A DNA stretch of 64,000 bases. Origin: Dugong dugon (Eukaryota > Chordata > Mammalia > Sirenia > Dugongidae). Below, piece by piece: positions 1-10,624 of this stretch. Position numbers and translations under genes: made by a program. Every line of letters begins with the position of its first letter. Position 1 is the stretch's first letter. The notes beneath the pieces are model-generated. The model worked only from the letters and a program-made list of their open reading frames with translations, was not told the origin of the DNA and searched no databases. The stretch spans positions 57,579,447-57,643,446 of the forward strand of contig CM057477.1 in the NCBI GenBank assembly GCA_030035585.1. Direction: 5' to 3'.

Positions 1-252
1 CAACCAAGAAAGTAAAGCCAGGAGAATAGTGAGTCCTTTGGACCCGGGATCCCTGTGCTGAGAAACTCCTAGACCCAAGGGAAGACTGATGACATGGACT
101 GTTCCCCAGAGCTGACAGACAAAGAAAGCCTTCCCCTGGAGCTGGCATCCTGAATTCCAACTTCTAGCCTCCTAGACTGTGAGAGAATAAATTTCTCTTG
201 GTCAAAGCCAACCATTTGTGGTATTTCTGTTACAGCAGCACTAGCTAAGACA
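1..252 (+). mobile_element. ERVL-MaLR-like LTR, 3' part (cut by window start)
   Basis: This is the 3' half of an LTR of the family that recurs at 5218, 8476, 36663, 41472 and 43045. It shows the family's late-LTR words: a gagagaataaatttctctt polyadenylation-signal region, then tggtatttctgttacagcagcacta, and the end gctaagaca. The AATAAA lies near 186. The 5' part and any target duplication lie outside the window. Membership in MaLR is inferred from resemblance to MLT1-type LTRs. Confidence 0.8.
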
Positions 253-676
253 GTGTGTTAATTATTTGCACCACCCAGGAACTCCCCAGAGATAAATAGG
301 GAATTTTATAATGATAGAAGGGTCAATCCACCCGGAAAATAAAACGACTCTAAATTAGTATTTACATGGCATAGTGTCAAATTATGTAAAAGAAAAAGTG
401 AACAAACTAATAGAAACAGACAAAAGCATCCTGATGATAAATATAATTATGAGTTTCATAACTCTGCTTCTTACAACGTTCCCACCATGTTGGCCTCTGG
501 CATAAATCCAAAACCTAGTTCTCTAAAAGCAACTCCTTAGGAGACCTTGGTAATTAATTCCAGGTATACAGATCAATAATGGTTTGGTTTGATCTACAGT
601 TACTTTTTAGACTATCTAGAAGAATGTACAACCTGCATATCCATCAGATATGAAAGGAGAGATGTAAATGTTAAAA
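253..676. other. No recognised feature
   Basis: AT-rich DNA with no open frame of note and no repeat that I recognise. Confidence 0.5.
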
Positions 677-830
677 TGAATCACATCCAGCTTGCCAGGG
701 ACACCTATGAATCACATCCAGCTTGCCAGGGACACCTATGAATCACATCCAGCTTGCCAGGGACACCTATGAATCACATCCAGCTTGCCAGGGACACATA
801 TGAATCACATTCAGCTTGCCAGGGACACAA
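677..830. repeat. 31-bp minisatellite, five copies
   Basis: Five head-to-tail copies of a 31-bp unit begin at 677, 708, 739, 770 and 801, with core tgaatcacatccagcttgcc. The first four are almost identical; the fifth has a c-to-t change and runs into a poly-T run at about 836-851. The copies are contiguous without spacers. The low divergence suggests recent expansion and likely length polymorphism. Confidence 0.95.
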
Positions 831-944
831 AAGCTTTTTTTTTTTTTTTTTGACACTTAACCATTAGAAACACAATTGGCCATGATCCAGGAGGAGAACT
901 TTAGTCACTGGGGTCATACGACGTTTTGCAATATTTATATGAAA

Positions 945-1130
945 CACTGTTTAGAAGTGTGTGTGCATGTGCTACTGCTTTTAGTGATATACGTGTGAAA
1001 ACTGCACTTAATGGTTTAAGGTCTGTGTGTGACTGTGTTTAGTGATACATGTGTAAAGCACGTTGTTTAAACGTGCATGATTCGTTCGCTACTGTGTTTA
1101 CTGGTATATGTGTGAAACATCACCAGATTG
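945..1130. repeat. Degenerate tandem repeat, period about 58 bp
   Basis: The motif tttagtgatatacgtgtgaaa recurs in diverged form at about 980, 1038 and 1097, spaced 58 and 59 bp, each preceded by ctactg or gactg. The copies differ at many sites, so this is an old duplication. A 20-base poly-A run follows at about 1179-1197. Confidence 0.6.
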
Positions 1131-1199
1131 AAAACAATGTGACTGTTGGCTTTAACAAAAAGGCAGCAAGGTATGGTTAAAAAAAAAAAAAAAAAAATT

Positions 1200-1380
1200 G
1201 GGCTTTCAAGTCAGACATATTACAAGCTATATCTTTAGATAAGTCATTTAATTTCTCTGAGTCTGTTTCCTCATATTAAAATGGGGTAATAATATCTACT
1301 CTTCAGATTTCTGCAAAGATTACAGATAAGGTACATAAAACATCCCTGACAAACATACTGACATTCACAGCCTAAAATCA
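1200..1380 (+). repeat. MIR SINE fragment
   Basis: It has the mammalian MIR core on the plus strand: 'agataagtcatttaatttctctgagtctgtttcctcat', then the aaaatggggtaataatatc segment. It is old and diverged, as MIRs shared by all mammals are. Confidence 0.75.
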
Positions 1381-1844
1381 CATCTTTTTGTGGAAGATCT
1401 CAAGGCTTCAAGTCAAGTTCATCAAATTCAAGTTCTAGCACATCTGACTAATTTCTAACAAACTCTACAGGCCTTCAGAACAAGGTCTTCTGAATTTATG
1501 CCTGAGTTTGTGCAACACATACAGTGGAATTAAAACATGCTGATATTCAGAGAGCAGCTTAGCCAGATATGACATCATTTAGATTTTCCTTTATCTTTTG
1601 CTGAAGAAGTGGTAAAGCTTGGCTCCTTCTTTGATCCAGAATTAGTAAAGAAAGAAGCATGATCTTTGCCTTCCACATGCTCATATCGCTTTCAGAATAA
1701 AATATAGATATGAAATGCTGCTAAATCTAATGAAATTAAAATTTTATTTGCTTAACACTTTTCTCTGCCTGACTGATTATTTTGCAAGAATTTCCTGAAT
1801 GTTGTCTACTGGTGTCAGACACGATGATCACTAAGGCTGTGTAT
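1381..1844. other. No recognised feature
   Basis: Ordinary AT-rich intergenic sequence between a MIR and the first AfroSINE. Confidence 0.4.
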
Positions 1845-2040
1845 CAAGCCCGTTACTGTAGAATAGATTTTGACTCAGCAACCCTATAGGACAAAGGAGA
1901 ACTGCCCCATAGGGTTTCCAAAACTGTAAATTTTTACAGAAGCAAACTGCCACATCTTTCTCCCACAGAGCGGATGGTGAGTTCGAACTGCCGTCTTTTC
2001 AGTTAACAGCCCAGTGCTTAACCACTGCGCCAAGGCCCTG
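1845..2040 (-). mobile_element. AfroSINE (tRNA-derived), antisense
   Basis: Read on the minus strand it starts with the tRNA-like head (tggcgcagtggttaag type A box, then a B box in the complement of gagttcgaactgccg) and ends in the shared tail around 'gaccctataggac'. It carries an extra segment near 1925-1965 absent from most copies here. About 80% like its neighbours. Confidence 0.85.
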
Positions 2041-2043
2041 CAT

Positions 2044-2200
2044 AAAACCAAAAAAAACCCACTGCCATCGAGTTAATTCTGACTCACAGCGACCCTATAG
2101 GACAGAGTAGAACTGCCCCATAGGGTTTCCAAGGAGCAGCTGGTGGATTCAAACTGCCAAGCTTTTGGTTGGCACCCGAGCTCGTAACCACGGTGTCACC
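2044..2200 (-). mobile_element. AfroSINE, antisense
   Basis: A second, younger-looking copy directly after the previous one, with an aaccaaaaaaaaccc tail at its left end and head complement at 'aaccacggtgtcacc'. Two SINEs back to back suggest insertion into the A-rich tail of a neighbour. Confidence 0.9.
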
Positions 2201-2709
2201 TGCACAAGGGGAGGCAAAAGTTTATCTGCTTTCACTTTAAATTGCCTTCATAAAGACCAGACTTTTGATACCCTCTAACTTCACAAGATCTTAAATATAA
2301 AAAAGGAGATGGAAGGATGAGTGAGATAAAATTGCAGTAAGTATCTTCCATTTCCCAAACCACCTCAGCCGTGCTCCCTACAAAGTTAAGATTAAGAATT
2401 ATCTAAACCATCAGGACTTAGACATGATCTTCTCAATGACAGTGGAAAATTCATCTTCTTTCCAGACTACTGTGCACTCGGGTGTTTGATGGGTAGGTCA
2501 CCAAGCAAACAGCAGACGGCTACAGAAGAGATGCCTTCTGACTGACAGCTGGGCCCTCAACTGTCCCTAAGCCCAGCTGTCTCCTTCCCCTTGGGGCAGA
2601 GCAGGCTCTCAGCAAGAAGAGAAACTTTGAAAAGGGAATTCACAAGTCCAATCAGATGTGGATAAGATTTAGAGTTGATAAAATATGCATTTTATGACTT
2701 TTTCTTATC
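2201..2709. other. No recognised feature
   Basis: Unique-looking sequence, moderately GC-rich around 2470-2600. No open frame or repeat can be supported. Confidence 0.4.
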
Positions 2710-2720
2710 AGGCAACCTTA

Positions 2721-2888
2721 AAAAAACCAAACGAAACCTGTTGCCATCAAGTGGATTCTGACTCATAGCAATCCTACAGGACACGGTAGAACTTTCTTAT
2801 AGGGTATCCAAGGAGCAGCTGGTGGATTCGAACTGCCCACCTTTCAGTTAGCAGCCATGGCTCATAACCACTGTGCCACCAGGCTCCA
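2721..2888 (-). mobile_element. AfroSINE with 11-bp target duplication
   Basis: A full antisense copy from its A-rich tail (aaaaaaccaaacgaaacc) to the complement of the ggagcctggtggcac head. It is flanked by the perfect duplication aggcaacctta at 2710-2720 and 2889-2899, which marks target-primed reverse transcription. Confidence 0.95.
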
Positions 2889-2899
2889 AGGCAACCTTA

Positions 2900-3796
2900 G
2901 TAAGGAAAATTACAGAAACCCCCAGTTTATTAAACTTTTTTTTAAATAAATCTCTTCTTTGGTTCACTTTAGAAAGCATGGGTTCCAGCTAATGCAGCTG
3001 TTTAAAAACAAACAAAAAATTTATATTATAAAACTAGATTCTTTCAGTTTTCTATAAATTTATGGTTAATTGAAGTCTATCAGTATGACTCTTGCAGTCA
3101 ATAATCTTGAAGCTTTTCGAAAGTACAAACATGGATATTAGCTCAATCATTTTCCAAGTTTTACCTTAGTCTTTCTGAGAGAAAGCGAGTGATTGATTGC
3201 ATGGTATTATAAGTCCAACCATGTGGGATCTCAGGAAAAAAAAAAAAAAAAAAGGAGCCTTATGAGAGGAAGTTCACAATCGGGACAGAGAGGTAGTTCT
3301 TAGACTCCTCCCCACTCCAGTTTACTCCAGGTCTCTAGAATAACATTAGTAAGAAAGGTAGCTCCAAATTCTGTACAGGTTGCTTGATTTATTTACCCAC
3401 TTTTCTAAAACATTCAAATAGTCGAATCACAAAAGAAGTCAAACTCTAGGTCTGATTTTCTGCACTCTCCTACCCTAGGTCCAACACTAAGAAAGTGCTA
3501 ATGAGTAGAAAAATAAACAATATCCAGGTGGCAAAAACAGGAAAGGAAAAGTTTCAGATAATCCACAAAGCTGACACAGGTCCTAGAAATAATGAATGTA
3601 AATTATATATACATTGAGCTAGGTGAAGACTGGGGCACTAAGATATATATAAACAAGGGCACAGTATCACTGGAGGTATTATAGAGCTGTTCAGGTGTAT
3701 CATGTGCTGTCTTAACATTAGTTATTATGCATAGAGCATTTTCAAAATAGATTTTCACGGTTTCTTAGCTTACAGAATGTTTTGTTATCTTTGTTG
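2900..3796. other. No recognised feature
   Basis: AT-rich intergenic DNA with a 17-base poly-A at about 3237-3254. No repeat family or coding frame is supported. Confidence 0.4.
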
Positions 3797-3991
3797 TGGT
3801 TGTTGTTAGGCATCATCAAGTTGATTTCGACATGTGACAGAGTACAGCTGCCTTATAGGGTTTTCTAGGCTGTGATCTTTACTGGAGCAGACTGCTGGGT
3901 GCTTTCTCCTGGGGAGCCGATGGGGGTGGGTTGGAACCACCAACCATTCAGTTCACAGCTGGGCACATAACCATGGTGCCACTAGGGCTCC
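3797..3991 (-). mobile_element. AfroSINE, diverged antisense copy
   Basis: Starts with a tgttgttag tail complement like that of the RTE/SINE family and ends at the head complement 'ggtgccactagggctcc'. It has an extra middle segment like that of the 1845 copy, so the two may form one longer, older subfamily. Confidence 0.85.
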
Positions 3992-4626
3992 TTTTTCTTT
4001 CCTTTAGGGAACATTATAAAAATAGGTTAGACGCATTACCATCACTAGAGATAGGAGGGCAAAAGGAAGTTTAATATTTTAGGTGCTGTAAAAAAAAATC
4101 TACTTTTTTTTTTTTAACTTTATAAAGTTAGTGGAAGAGGAGTCTAGGTTGCAAAGGAGTTAAAAGTCACCTCAAAGAATCATTCAATTACAAGCATAAC
4201 CGCTGACCAGGCCACTAACTGTTTTCTAGTGTTTTATGTAAAACTCAAAATTGAATTTGCCAACAGACATGGAAAATTAAATTCCCTTGAGAAAGTTGCA
4301 AGAGCCTACATTTTGCTACAGGAGAAATAGAACATTAATGGAAGTAGCACAATAGCTGTCTTTTTTAATCAAAATCTCAACGGGGCCCTAAACAGTAGCA
4401 TGCCTCAAAGGAAGCACCGCCAAGAGAGGGAAATGCATGCCCCTTAGCACAAGACCTGTCATGTCCATCAGGAGTATGCAAGATGGATGACGGACGCAAT
4501 CAGCGGACAGATCACGGATGTGGGTGGTAGGCCGTGCATTCAGCCTGTTCATATGCTACTAATGATTTCAGTATAGACACTACCAACATGGGTTTTTAAG
4601 TATTTTGCTTTCTAGACCTATCCACC
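3992..4626. other. No recognised feature
   Basis: Intergenic sequence without a supportable feature. 4430-4560 is richer in GC than its surroundings but has no open frame. Confidence 0.4.
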
Positions 4627-4821
4627 ACCATCACCAGCTGTGATCTAGTGAACGCCGACTCATGGAAACCCCATGTGTGTCAGACTAGAACTGTGCTCCA
4701 TAGAGTTTTCAATGGCTGATTTTTCGAAAGAACATCACCAGGCTTTTCTTCAGAGGGGACTCTGGGTGGGCTCAAACTGGCAACGTTTCGGTTAGCAGCT
4801 AAGAGCATTAACTGTTTGCAC
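4627..4821 (-). mobile_element. AfroSINE, antisense
   Basis: Carries the words of the second SINE subtype here: 'catgtgtgtcagactagaactgtgctcc', then 'ggttagcagctaagagcattaactgttt'. The head end is truncated or diverged. Confidence 0.9.
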
Positions 4822-4879
4822 TTATAGACCCGGTAAAATGAAGAACTAACAAGCTAAAGGCAAGGCAGTAAGGCAAGGT

Positions 4880-5065
4880 GGAACAAGTACTGAATCCAGG
4901 AGTCTTAGTCTAGCATCAAAGCTCCACCACATACTAGTTCAGTGACTTGGAAAAGTGATTTAACCTCAATTTCCTTATGTGTAGAAGAAAGGCAAGAGCT
5001 CCACCTGCTTCATGAGATTGTTACAAGGTTCACTGTACGTATAAAGAGCTAAACTGGTATTAGTT
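4880..5065 (+). repeat. MIR SINE
   Basis: MIR core: 'cagtgacttggaaaagtgatttaacctcaatttcc' followed by the gagattgttacaaggttcact segment. Confidence 0.75.
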
Positions 5066-5217
5066 ATTACTACACCATCATGCCTGATATAGATATTTAA
5101 TTAAGAGAGAACACTCCATCCTCTGGCTTGTCCAGTGCAAGGATCTGAGTGGCAAATAGCCTGGGGACAGAGGAGCAAGTCACTGCCCAGGAAGCCTCAG
5201 GGACTTGCATTTATGAT

Positions 5218-5718
5218 TGTCATGAATTATGTCCCCAAAAAAATGTGTGCATCAATTTGTTCAGGCTAAGCTTCCCAGTATCACATGATTGTCTACGGTT
5301 TTATAATCTGATGGGATTTCCATATGTGTTGTCAGTGCTAACACTATGATGTAGTAAGATGGATTAGCAGCAGTTACATTGATGAGGTCTATAAGATTAG
5401 TGTCTTAAGCCAATATCTCTTGAGATATAAAGGAGAGAAGTGAGCAGAGAGACATGGGGACCTCATACCACTAAGAAAGCAGTGCCGGCAGCAGAGCACA
5501 TCCTTTGGACCTGAGGTTCCTGCACAGAGAAGCTCCCAGACCAAGGGAAGATTGATGACACAGGCCTTCCTCCAGAGCCAACAAAGAAAGCATTTCCTTG
5601 GAGCTGACACCCTGAATTTGGACTTGTAGCCCACTGGACTGTAAGAGAATAAACTTCTCTTTGTTAAAGCCATCCACTTGTGATATTTCTGTTACATCAG
5701 CACTAGATAACTAAGACA
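5218..5718 (+). mobile_element. Solo ERVL-MaLR-like LTR
   Basis: A 501-bp element running from tgtcatgaattatgtcccc to gataactaagaca, with TG...CA ends. It is flanked by near-identical 5-bp repeats, atgat at 5213-5217 and atggt at 5719-5723, as expected for ERVL-class integrases. AATAAA occurs near 5648. The open frames inside are chance frames. Confidence 0.88.
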
Positions 5719-5834
5719 ATGGTCTTTGTTAATTGACCACAATACAGGGTTCAGCCCCCAAAGATGCAGACTCAAAATCTTAATTTTTCAGCACTCTAAC
5801 ATAGATCCATCCCTGTATAGCAGAATCACATCAA

Positions 5835-6047
5835 CCAACCACATGGTAACCAGTTGCCACTGAGTCAATTCCAACTCATGGCAACCCCATATGTGTCAGA
5901 GTAGAACGGCACTCCATAGAGTTTTCAATGGCTGTGACCTTTCGGAAGTAGGCCTTTCTTCCAAGGTGCCTCTGATTGGACTTGCACCACCAACATTTCA
6001 GTTAAGCGGTCGCTGAGTGCGTTAACCATTTCCACCACCTAGGGACT
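5835..6047 (-). mobile_element. AfroSINE, antisense
   Basis: Shows 'ccatatgtgtcagagtagaa', a middle section and a head complement ending 'ccacctagggact'. Confidence 0.9.
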
Positions 6048-6560
6048 AACTTCATAGAACTGATGTATGAACCCAAAATCACAATTTAATTTACAATGAA
6101 AATTTTAACTTTCACAGGAACAGAATGCATGCTGAAGAAGACAGAGCTATATGGAGATCTAAATCATAGGCAGGAGGAAGAATGTTGCTTGGTAAACATG
6201 GATTTACCGGAGCAGGTAATCAGCCCACTCAGGTGTCCATCTCTCAAAACATCCTCTGGTGTATTCTTAGGGCTGACAGGTGGATCTGACTTTGGATCAG
6301 GACTCGGGCTTATTGTCTTGTGGCTGCCCCATCTCCATTTTAGAGGAGACAGACCAGTGTGATTGGAATAGGAAGTGTAAGCAGGAACGTGGCAGGAGAT
6401 AGAGCTGAAAAGTAAGCACAGATCAGGATATATGCCTTTTATAAAAATGTCCGCTAAAATGTCTATGAATGTGTGTGAAAGCTTGCCTTCTGGGCTTTAA
6501 GTGGGAGAAGTTCTATAGGTTTTCCTGGCTTCAGGTTGAGTCCTTTCTTAAAGACACTCT
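6048..6560. other. No recognised feature
   Basis: An 88-codon open frame (6096-6362) has no domain, signal peptide or splice context and is taken as chance. No repeat is recognised. Confidence 0.4.
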
Positions 6561-6898
6561 GCATTTGTGGTTCAGTGGTAGAATTCTCACTTTCCACACA
6601 GGAGACCCAGGTTTGATCCCCAGTCAAAGCACCTCATGCGCAGCCACCACCTGTCAGTGGAGGCTTATATGTTGCTATGATGCTGAACAGGGTTCAGCAG
6701 AGTTTTCAGACTAAGATGGACTAGGAAGCAAGGCCTGGTGATCTACTTCCAAAAACCAGCCAGTGAAAACCTTATGGATTACAATGGTCTGATCCACAGC
6801 CAATCAAGGGGAGGGCCCAGGACTGGGCATCGTTTCATTCTGTCGTGCATGAGGTCATCACGAGTTGGGGCCTACTCAACGGCTGCTAACAACATCAC
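6561..6898 (+). mobile_element. tRNA-Gly-headed SINE with RTE-like tail
   Basis: Bases 6561-6631 are a clear tRNA-Gly relic of 71 nt: gcatttgtggttcagtggta at the start, anticodon position reading TCC, and a closing cagtcaaagca. The pol III A box lies at about 6568-6578. The B box ggtttgatccc is at 6610-6620, with one change from consensus. The body follows (6632-6815), and then a tail 'ggactgggcatcgtttcatt...gctaacaacatc' that matches the 3' end of the RTE LINE at 54190-54290. The same composite recurs at 16881 (minus) and 47465 (plus). It is inferred to be a SINE family mobilised by RTE. Confidence 0.88.
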
Positions 6899-7365
6899 TA
6901 TCAATTATCTCCCCAACTACAGTGGTCTGAGCTAAAAGCTGATGATTTACGATTTTATTACTCAATGTCCCTTGCAGAGGGTTACATGAACACCATGGGC
7001 TAATGGGAATATATGAGGTGGTGCAGAGCAGGTGGCCTATAGGCTCAATTACACGGCACATTAACACTTGACCAAGCAGGTAAAGATGAGATACCAAGTT
7101 TTTATGAGTTTTTAAAAGGATTCTTGAACTAAACACTCAGTGCATTTATTATTACTGGACTCTAATATTTCCATTTAAATATTCTCATATGTCTATCAAG
7201 CCCACCACTGGCTTAAAATGCAGCCATAAGACAAAATAACCAAACTGATCTAGTTCTACAGAGCTACTGTAAAAAAAATTTCTACTTAAGAATCTTTTTA
7301 TCTTTTTAATCAGAGCTTCATACCACTGTCAAAAATATTTTCATTGCCAGGGCACTTTAACTATG
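6899..7365. other. No recognised feature
   Basis: Intergenic sequence with no supportable feature. Confidence 0.4.
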
Positions 7366-7455
7366 TGTTTTGGATTGAACTGTGTCCTCCAAATATTTAA
7401 GTCCTAACCCCCAGTAGTTGTGAACGTGGCTTTGATTGGAAATAGACAGAAAGTT
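7366..7455 (+). repeat. MLT1-like LTR 5' fragment
   Basis: The start tgttttggattgaactgtgt and 'aagtcctaacccccagtagttgtgaacgtg' are the textbook 5' end of MLT1 (ERVL-MaLR). It resembles the pan-mammalian family more than the local afrotherian LTRs. Only the first 90 bases are present. Confidence 0.75.
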
Positions 7456-7504
7456 TGGAGTAAGAAACTACAGCAACAGGATTTAAACAGTGCAAGGGGG
7501 AAAT

Positions 7505-7665
7505 GGAAAATGTTTCTGATATTAATAATAGTCAATATGTACTAAGGCATTGTTCTAAGCGTTGTATGTGTACTATCTCATTTAATCCTTCCCAAAATCC
7601 TATGACGTAGGTACTATTATCCCCATTTTACAGATGGGGACACTGAAAACAAAGAGGTTGTAGTA
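7505..7665 (-). repeat. MIR SINE, antisense
   Basis: 'taaggcattgttctaagcgttgtatgtg' and 'attatccccattttacagatgggga' are the MIR core read from the opposite strand. Confidence 0.8.
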
Positions 7666-8089
7666 TTCCTTTTGAGAAATAAGACATGGTTTTCACTGTT
7701 ACTTCAAGCCACATTTTACATGAATGGTAGCATTCAGATGCAGTGCAATACTGCACATTTTGTGTTATGCCAGGACAGAAGGCATCACACTTGTCAAATG
7801 GTATACAGACATTATAGAGCAATGGCTACATGGATTACTCTTTAAGAAAACTAGGCACACTGTTATGTAACACACGAGGCAAGTCATTCCCCAAAAATGT
7901 AATGCTGTGCTGTCATGAGTTCCAGAAAGCTTGAGTGAGGTCACTTAGCCCAGAAGTCAGTTTTAGCCCAATCTTTCAACACCACATTACAAAAAGGGCT
8001 CCTCTGTACAATGTCCAACAATAAGAATCAATGGACATTAAATTCAGATGAGTAAGAGTCTAAAAGAGGGTGATAGAGCAGGCAGCAGG
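7666..8089. other. No recognised feature
   Basis: Unique-looking intergenic sequence without a supportable feature. Confidence 0.4.
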
Positions 8090-8460
8090 CTGAGGCTTTT
8101 CCTTCCACTGCAGCTAAATATTTCAACTTCTTCAAGCAAGTGAAGTGACGAGCCCACATCTAATTAAACCGCACAATGATTGTCCTTGGCTACTTTCAAA
8201 GAATGACAGACGTATTGCCTCACCAGTAGTAAGCTGTAGAAATTAATAGCTGACATTTACTCAATGAAATACAAATTGAGATTAGCTAGCTTCGCTTTTT
8301 ATTCAGCAAATTCAAGCCTGCAATCAATTGTTATGCATGTGTAGACTATGGAAATTGGTTTTAAATTGATTAGTTTCTTCCTTAGCTAATCACAGTATAC
8401 AAGTAAATGAATAATCAGTTGCTAACTCTACTCTTACTGTATACATTTCAATGAGCAAAA
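8090..8460. promoter_or_regulatory. Candidate conserved non-coding element
   Basis: A 370-bp repeat-free block with the composition of deeply conserved vertebrate enhancers: balanced AT content, no simple repeats, and dense homeodomain cores (ctaattaaac at 8160, aaattaatag at 8240, attgattag at 8365, gctaatcac at 8384). It also has SOX-like acaatg/attgt and an octamer-like ttatgcatg near 8330. No open frame fits it. The call rests on composition and motif density only; alignment to other mammals was not possible here. Confidence 0.4.
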
Positions 8461-8475
8461 CAAGTCAAAGATGAG

Positions 8476-8830
8476 TGTTATGGATTGAATTGTGTCCCCC
8501 AAAATATGTGCTGTAAACCCTAACCTTTATGTCTGTGGTTATAATCCCATCTGGAAATGGGTTGTCTTTGTTATGTTAATGAGATGGGATTAGTGTAGAG
8601 TATGTCTTGAGTCAATCTCTTTTGAGATACGAAAGAGATTAAGCAAACAAGCAAGTGAGCAAAGATGAGGGAAGAGAGATGCCAAGCCACATGAAGATCA
8701 CCCAGGAGCAAAAGCTCAAAGAGACAAGCACCCTCTTCCAGAGACGAACAAAGACAGAAAGCCTGCCCCTATTTGTTAAAGCCATCCTCTCATGGTATTT
8801 CTGTTATAGCAGCATTAGATAACTAAGACA
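8476..8830 (+). mobile_element. Solo ERVL-MaLR-like LTR, short subtype
   Basis: A 355-bp LTR from tgttatggattgaattgtgt to agataactaagacaa. It is shorter than the 520-bp type and has a different middle ('gccaagccacatgaagatcacc'). Flanking pentamers atgag and attgg match only partly, so the exact edge is uncertain. Confidence 0.85.
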
Positions 8831-9194
8831 ATTGGTGTTATTAGGGTCTTCTCAAAGAGAAGCTACTAAGTGCTCCACATATATTGTAAGACATCAGCTA
8901 CTTCATGCTAATTTAAAAGACTCTCTTATTTGTTGAACAAATATAAAACTGTCCCTGTTGTTATTAAGTTTATAGAAAATTCTCGATTGTATCAAAAGCC
9001 TGCACAGAAAAATAGCGTTTAGTCGAGCCACTAGCACAGACAGAATTTTCAGTCAGCGTTAGCTTGTTGTTGATGCAGTGGGTGTTGTACAATTGGTAAG
9101 AGTGGAGTCAAAAAATTCGATGTCAAATCTTAGATTCTTCACCTTTTGACTCCACTATTCTACTGCGTAAGTATATGGCCAACAGAAAAGAGTA
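8831..9194. other. No recognised feature
   Basis: Intergenic sequence without a supportable feature. Confidence 0.4.
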
Positions 9195-9650
9195 CTTACG
9201 TTCCAGAAGGTGTGTAAATTAATTCATGATTCATAAAATTCAAAAACTGGAAATCACCCAAATGTCCGTCCACCATAGAATGAATAGAAAAAAACAAAAA
9301 ACGTGGTATAGTCATGCAATGAAATACTACACGACAGTTAGTAAGAAAACACACGACACAGATGAAATTCACAGACCTAGTGCTGAGCCTGGCACCAAAG
9401 AGTGTATACTGTATGATTACATTTATGTGAAGTTCAAGAACAAGCAAAACTAATAGAGGGCTAAAGAGGTTTGAACAGTGGTTACTTTTGGAAGAAGTAT
9501 TACTTGAGGAGGTGTACGCGGAGCCTCCTGGGGAGGTGGAAACGTTCCATACCTTGATCCAAGTTACATGGTGTGTACATATAAAATTCTTATCCAGCTG
9601 TAAACCTAAAATGCATGTACTTTATCATAAGTAAATTATGTCACAGATTT
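9195..9650 (+). repeat. Old L1 3' end fragment
   Basis: 'aactggaaatcacccaaatgtccgtccacc' and 'gtggtatagtcatgcaatgaaatactac' are the region at the end of L1 ORF2 and start of the 3' UTR, with 'gtatgattacatttatgtgaagttcaag' following. It is diverged, so it belongs to an ancient L1M-type family. Confidence 0.75.
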
Positions 9651-9848
9651 TAAAACTCTAAATTCCTTCACTTACTGTATGACCTCAGGCAAATTACCCT
9701 CTCTACACCTTGGTTATCTCATCTATAAAATGGGCATAACAGTATAACAACCTTCCAGGGTGGTTATAAGGTGTAAATACACTAATGCCTGTAAATTATG
9801 AAGTCCAGGTCCTTGCATATAATACGTGTTTAATAAATGCTACCTATT
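9651..9848 (+). repeat. MIR SINE, nearly complete
   Basis: 'gacctcaggcaaattaccctctctacaccttgg' and the 3' end 'taatacgtgtttaataaatgctacc' mark a long MIR on the plus strand. Confidence 0.85.
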
Positions 9849-10432
9849 ATTATTTCTCACTGAGAATGCAGTTATGGACAGGCAGGATTCAGGAGTTATA
9901 AGCATAAATTGCCTCAGGATTTTTAACTAAAGTAGAAGCTAATATCACAAGTACATGTGAACCTGGTTTTAAGATAAACAAATCCAATTTGTACAAATTT
10001 GAGGGATGGTTTTATATTCTTGCTTCTAAAAAATGTTCCCCACAGAATTCATTTACATAAACATTAATGATATTCAAATATTATTAGATGTAACCCAAAA
10101 GATGAGTGTTCGTTTTGCTTTTAATGTGAATCTATGTAAAGCAAGGTACATCCACATTTGTTGTACACAGTCTCTCTGGGACCTAGACCACCCATTCTGG
10201 AAAGCTGACACTTAGGAAGGTACACTGAAGACACCAAGGGATCTGGAAAGCAATTTCTCCAGCAGTAATTTTCTGAGAGAGGCCAGTGGCCAAAGGAGTT
10301 AAAAGTACCTACTAGCTTCCTGCCTGAGCAAGGCTAAAGAATGCCATACTGGTCTTGAAGACTGCGGAATTATTTCTTGGGAGAGTTTAGGAGTAAGAGT
10401 AGATAAGTTTTATCATGACTATTGTTACAAAG
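9849..10432. other. No recognised feature
   Basis: Unique-looking AT-rich sequence. A 60-codon frame at 10033-10215 has no recognisable content. Confidence 0.4.
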
Positions 10433-10624
10433 GAGTCCCTGGGTGGTGAGATGGTTAATGCACTCTGCTACTAACCAAAAGATGGTGGTTTGAGTCCATC
10501 CGGAGCCACCTTGGAAGAAAGGCCAGGTGAAAAATTAGCCATTGAAAACCATGTGGAGCACAGTTCTGTTCTGACACACATGAGGTCACCTGAGTTGTAA
10601 TTGACTGCAGGACAATTGGTTTTA
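10433..10624 (+). mobile_element. AfroSINE, sense
   Basis: Starts with the head ggagtccctgggtggtgaga, has the B-box region 'gtggtttgagtccatcc' and ends 'attgactgcaggacaattggttt'. Confidence 0.9.

Noticed and set aside
677-830. CRISPR-like array of 31-bp repeats
   Set aside because: The units are contiguous with no spacers, and the DNA is mammalian. It is a minisatellite.
6561-6631. Functional tRNA-Gly gene
   Set aside because: Several stem pairs are broken, the B box is altered, no T-run terminator follows, and the sequence continues into a SINE body that recurs elsewhere in the window.
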